Below are positions 13,737 through 13,998 of a stretch of 13,998 nucleotides of DNA, one piece after another. The position numbers were made by a program, and so were the translations under genes. Every line of letters begins with the position of its first letter. The first letter of the stretch is position 1. Source of the DNA: Anaerolineae bacterium (lineage in GTDB: Bacteria; Chloroflexota; Anaerolineae; Aggregatilineales; Phototrophicaceae); NCBI GenBank assembly GCA_028284565.1, contig JANQRM010000124.1:1-13998 (forward strand). Direction: 5' to 3'. The notes beneath the pieces were generated by a model that was given only the letters and a program-made list of their open reading frames with translations, was not told the DNA's origin and searched no databases.

Positions 13737-13809
13737 GCCACCATAGCTCAATCGGCAGAGCACAATACTTGTAATATTGGGGTTCTGGGTTCAAGTCCCA
13801 GTGGTGGCT
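13737..13809 (+). tRNA. tRNA-Thr (anticodon TGT)
   Basis: Acceptor arms GCCACCA (13737-13743) and TGGTGGC (13802-13808), discriminator T. D-stem GCTC/GAGC, anticodon stem CAATA/TATTG around loop CTTGTAA with TGT at 13770-13772, T-arm CTGGG/CCCAG around TTCAAGT. All stems are perfect. CCA is not encoded. Confidence 0.97.
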
Positions 13810-13850
13810 TGTGAGATTTTCTCGCAGATTAACAACTGAGGTTGGTATCA

Positions 13851-13933
13851 GGGTCGATGCCCGAGTGGCTAAAGGGGGCGGACTGTAAATCCGCTGGCGT
13901 GAGCCTACGTTGGTTCGAATCCAACTCGGCCCA
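13851..13933 (+). tRNA. tRNA-Tyr (anticodon GTA)
   Basis: Acceptor arms GGGTCGA (13851-13857) and TCGGCCC (13926-13932) with one wobble, discriminator A. Anticodon stem GCGGA/TCCGC around CTGTAAA with GTA at 13885-13887. A long variable arm, as expected for bacterial tRNA-Tyr. T-arm GTTGG/CCAAC around TTCGAAT. Confidence 0.97.
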
Positions 13934-13943
13934 TTTGTGAGTT

Positions 13944-13998
13944 GCCTCCGTAGCTCAGGGGTAGAGCGCATTCTTGGTAAGAATGAGGTCATGGGTTC
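13944..13998 (+). tRNA. tRNA-Thr (anticodon GGT), cut by window end
   Basis: Acceptor 5' arm GCCTCCG (13944-13950), D-stem GCTC/GAGC, anticodon stem CATTC/GAATG around TTGGTAA with GGT at 13976-13978. The sequence ends inside the T-arm, so the 3' acceptor strand is not seen. It is ten bases behind tRNA-Tyr. Confidence 0.93.

Overview
The window looks like a piece of a Chloroflexota (probably Anaerolineae-like) chromosome. This is an inference from style, not proof: the base composition is moderate, strong AGGAGG-type ribosome sites sit beside TTG/GTG starts, exported proteins have plain signal peptides without a lipobox, and PstC/PstA carry enlarged outer loops. No phage, transposon, CRISPR or plasmid genes are visible.

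Layout. (1) 1-2680, minus strand: the front of a phosphate-uptake operon, pstS-pstC-pstA, with pstA cut by the window edge. Upstream of pstS is an 11-bp-periodic array that looks like a Pho box. A strand-specific hairpin lies between pstS and pstC, and pstC/pstA overlap as TAATG. (2) 2716-3806, minus: a secreted 310-aa protein with its own sigma-70 promoter and intrinsic terminator. (3) 3721-4475: a divergent intergenic region with nested inverted repeats, then the first of three small STAS-like paralogs. (4) 4536-6638, minus: coaBC (coenzyme A synthesis) followed by an unrecognised 269-aa protein built from two diverged copies of one domain. (5) 6772-9155: two more STAS-like paralogs, transcribed divergently around two palindromes, then an orphan membrane histidine kinase. 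(6) 9156-9650: no intact gene, but a possible gene remnant on the minus strand. (7) 9651-11773: two tandem exported proteins with unrelated N-terminal domains and a shared, about 84% identical C-terminal domain; each is followed by a GC-rich hairpin and a near-identical terminator. (8) 11791-12669, minus: a luciferase-like flavin oxidoreductase with an inverted repeat over its promoter. (9) 12988-13425: a RidA-family protein. (10) 13652-13998: a stable-RNA promoter and the tRNAs Thr(TGT), Tyr(GTA) and Thr(GGT), the last cut by the window end.

How the genes work together. The pst genes form one ABC importer: PstS captures phosphate outside, and PstC/PstA form the channel. The three STAS-like proteins and the histidine kinase suggest a local signalling neighbourhood, but no response regulator is present, so partners are unknown. 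The least described material is the modular secreted pair, the STAS-like trio with its divergent palindromes, and the duplicated-domain 269-aa protein. Several start codons were moved downstream of the longest open frame because a ribosome site, predicted promoter or paralog alignment demands it (4077, 7179, 7860, 9651, 10758, 12669).
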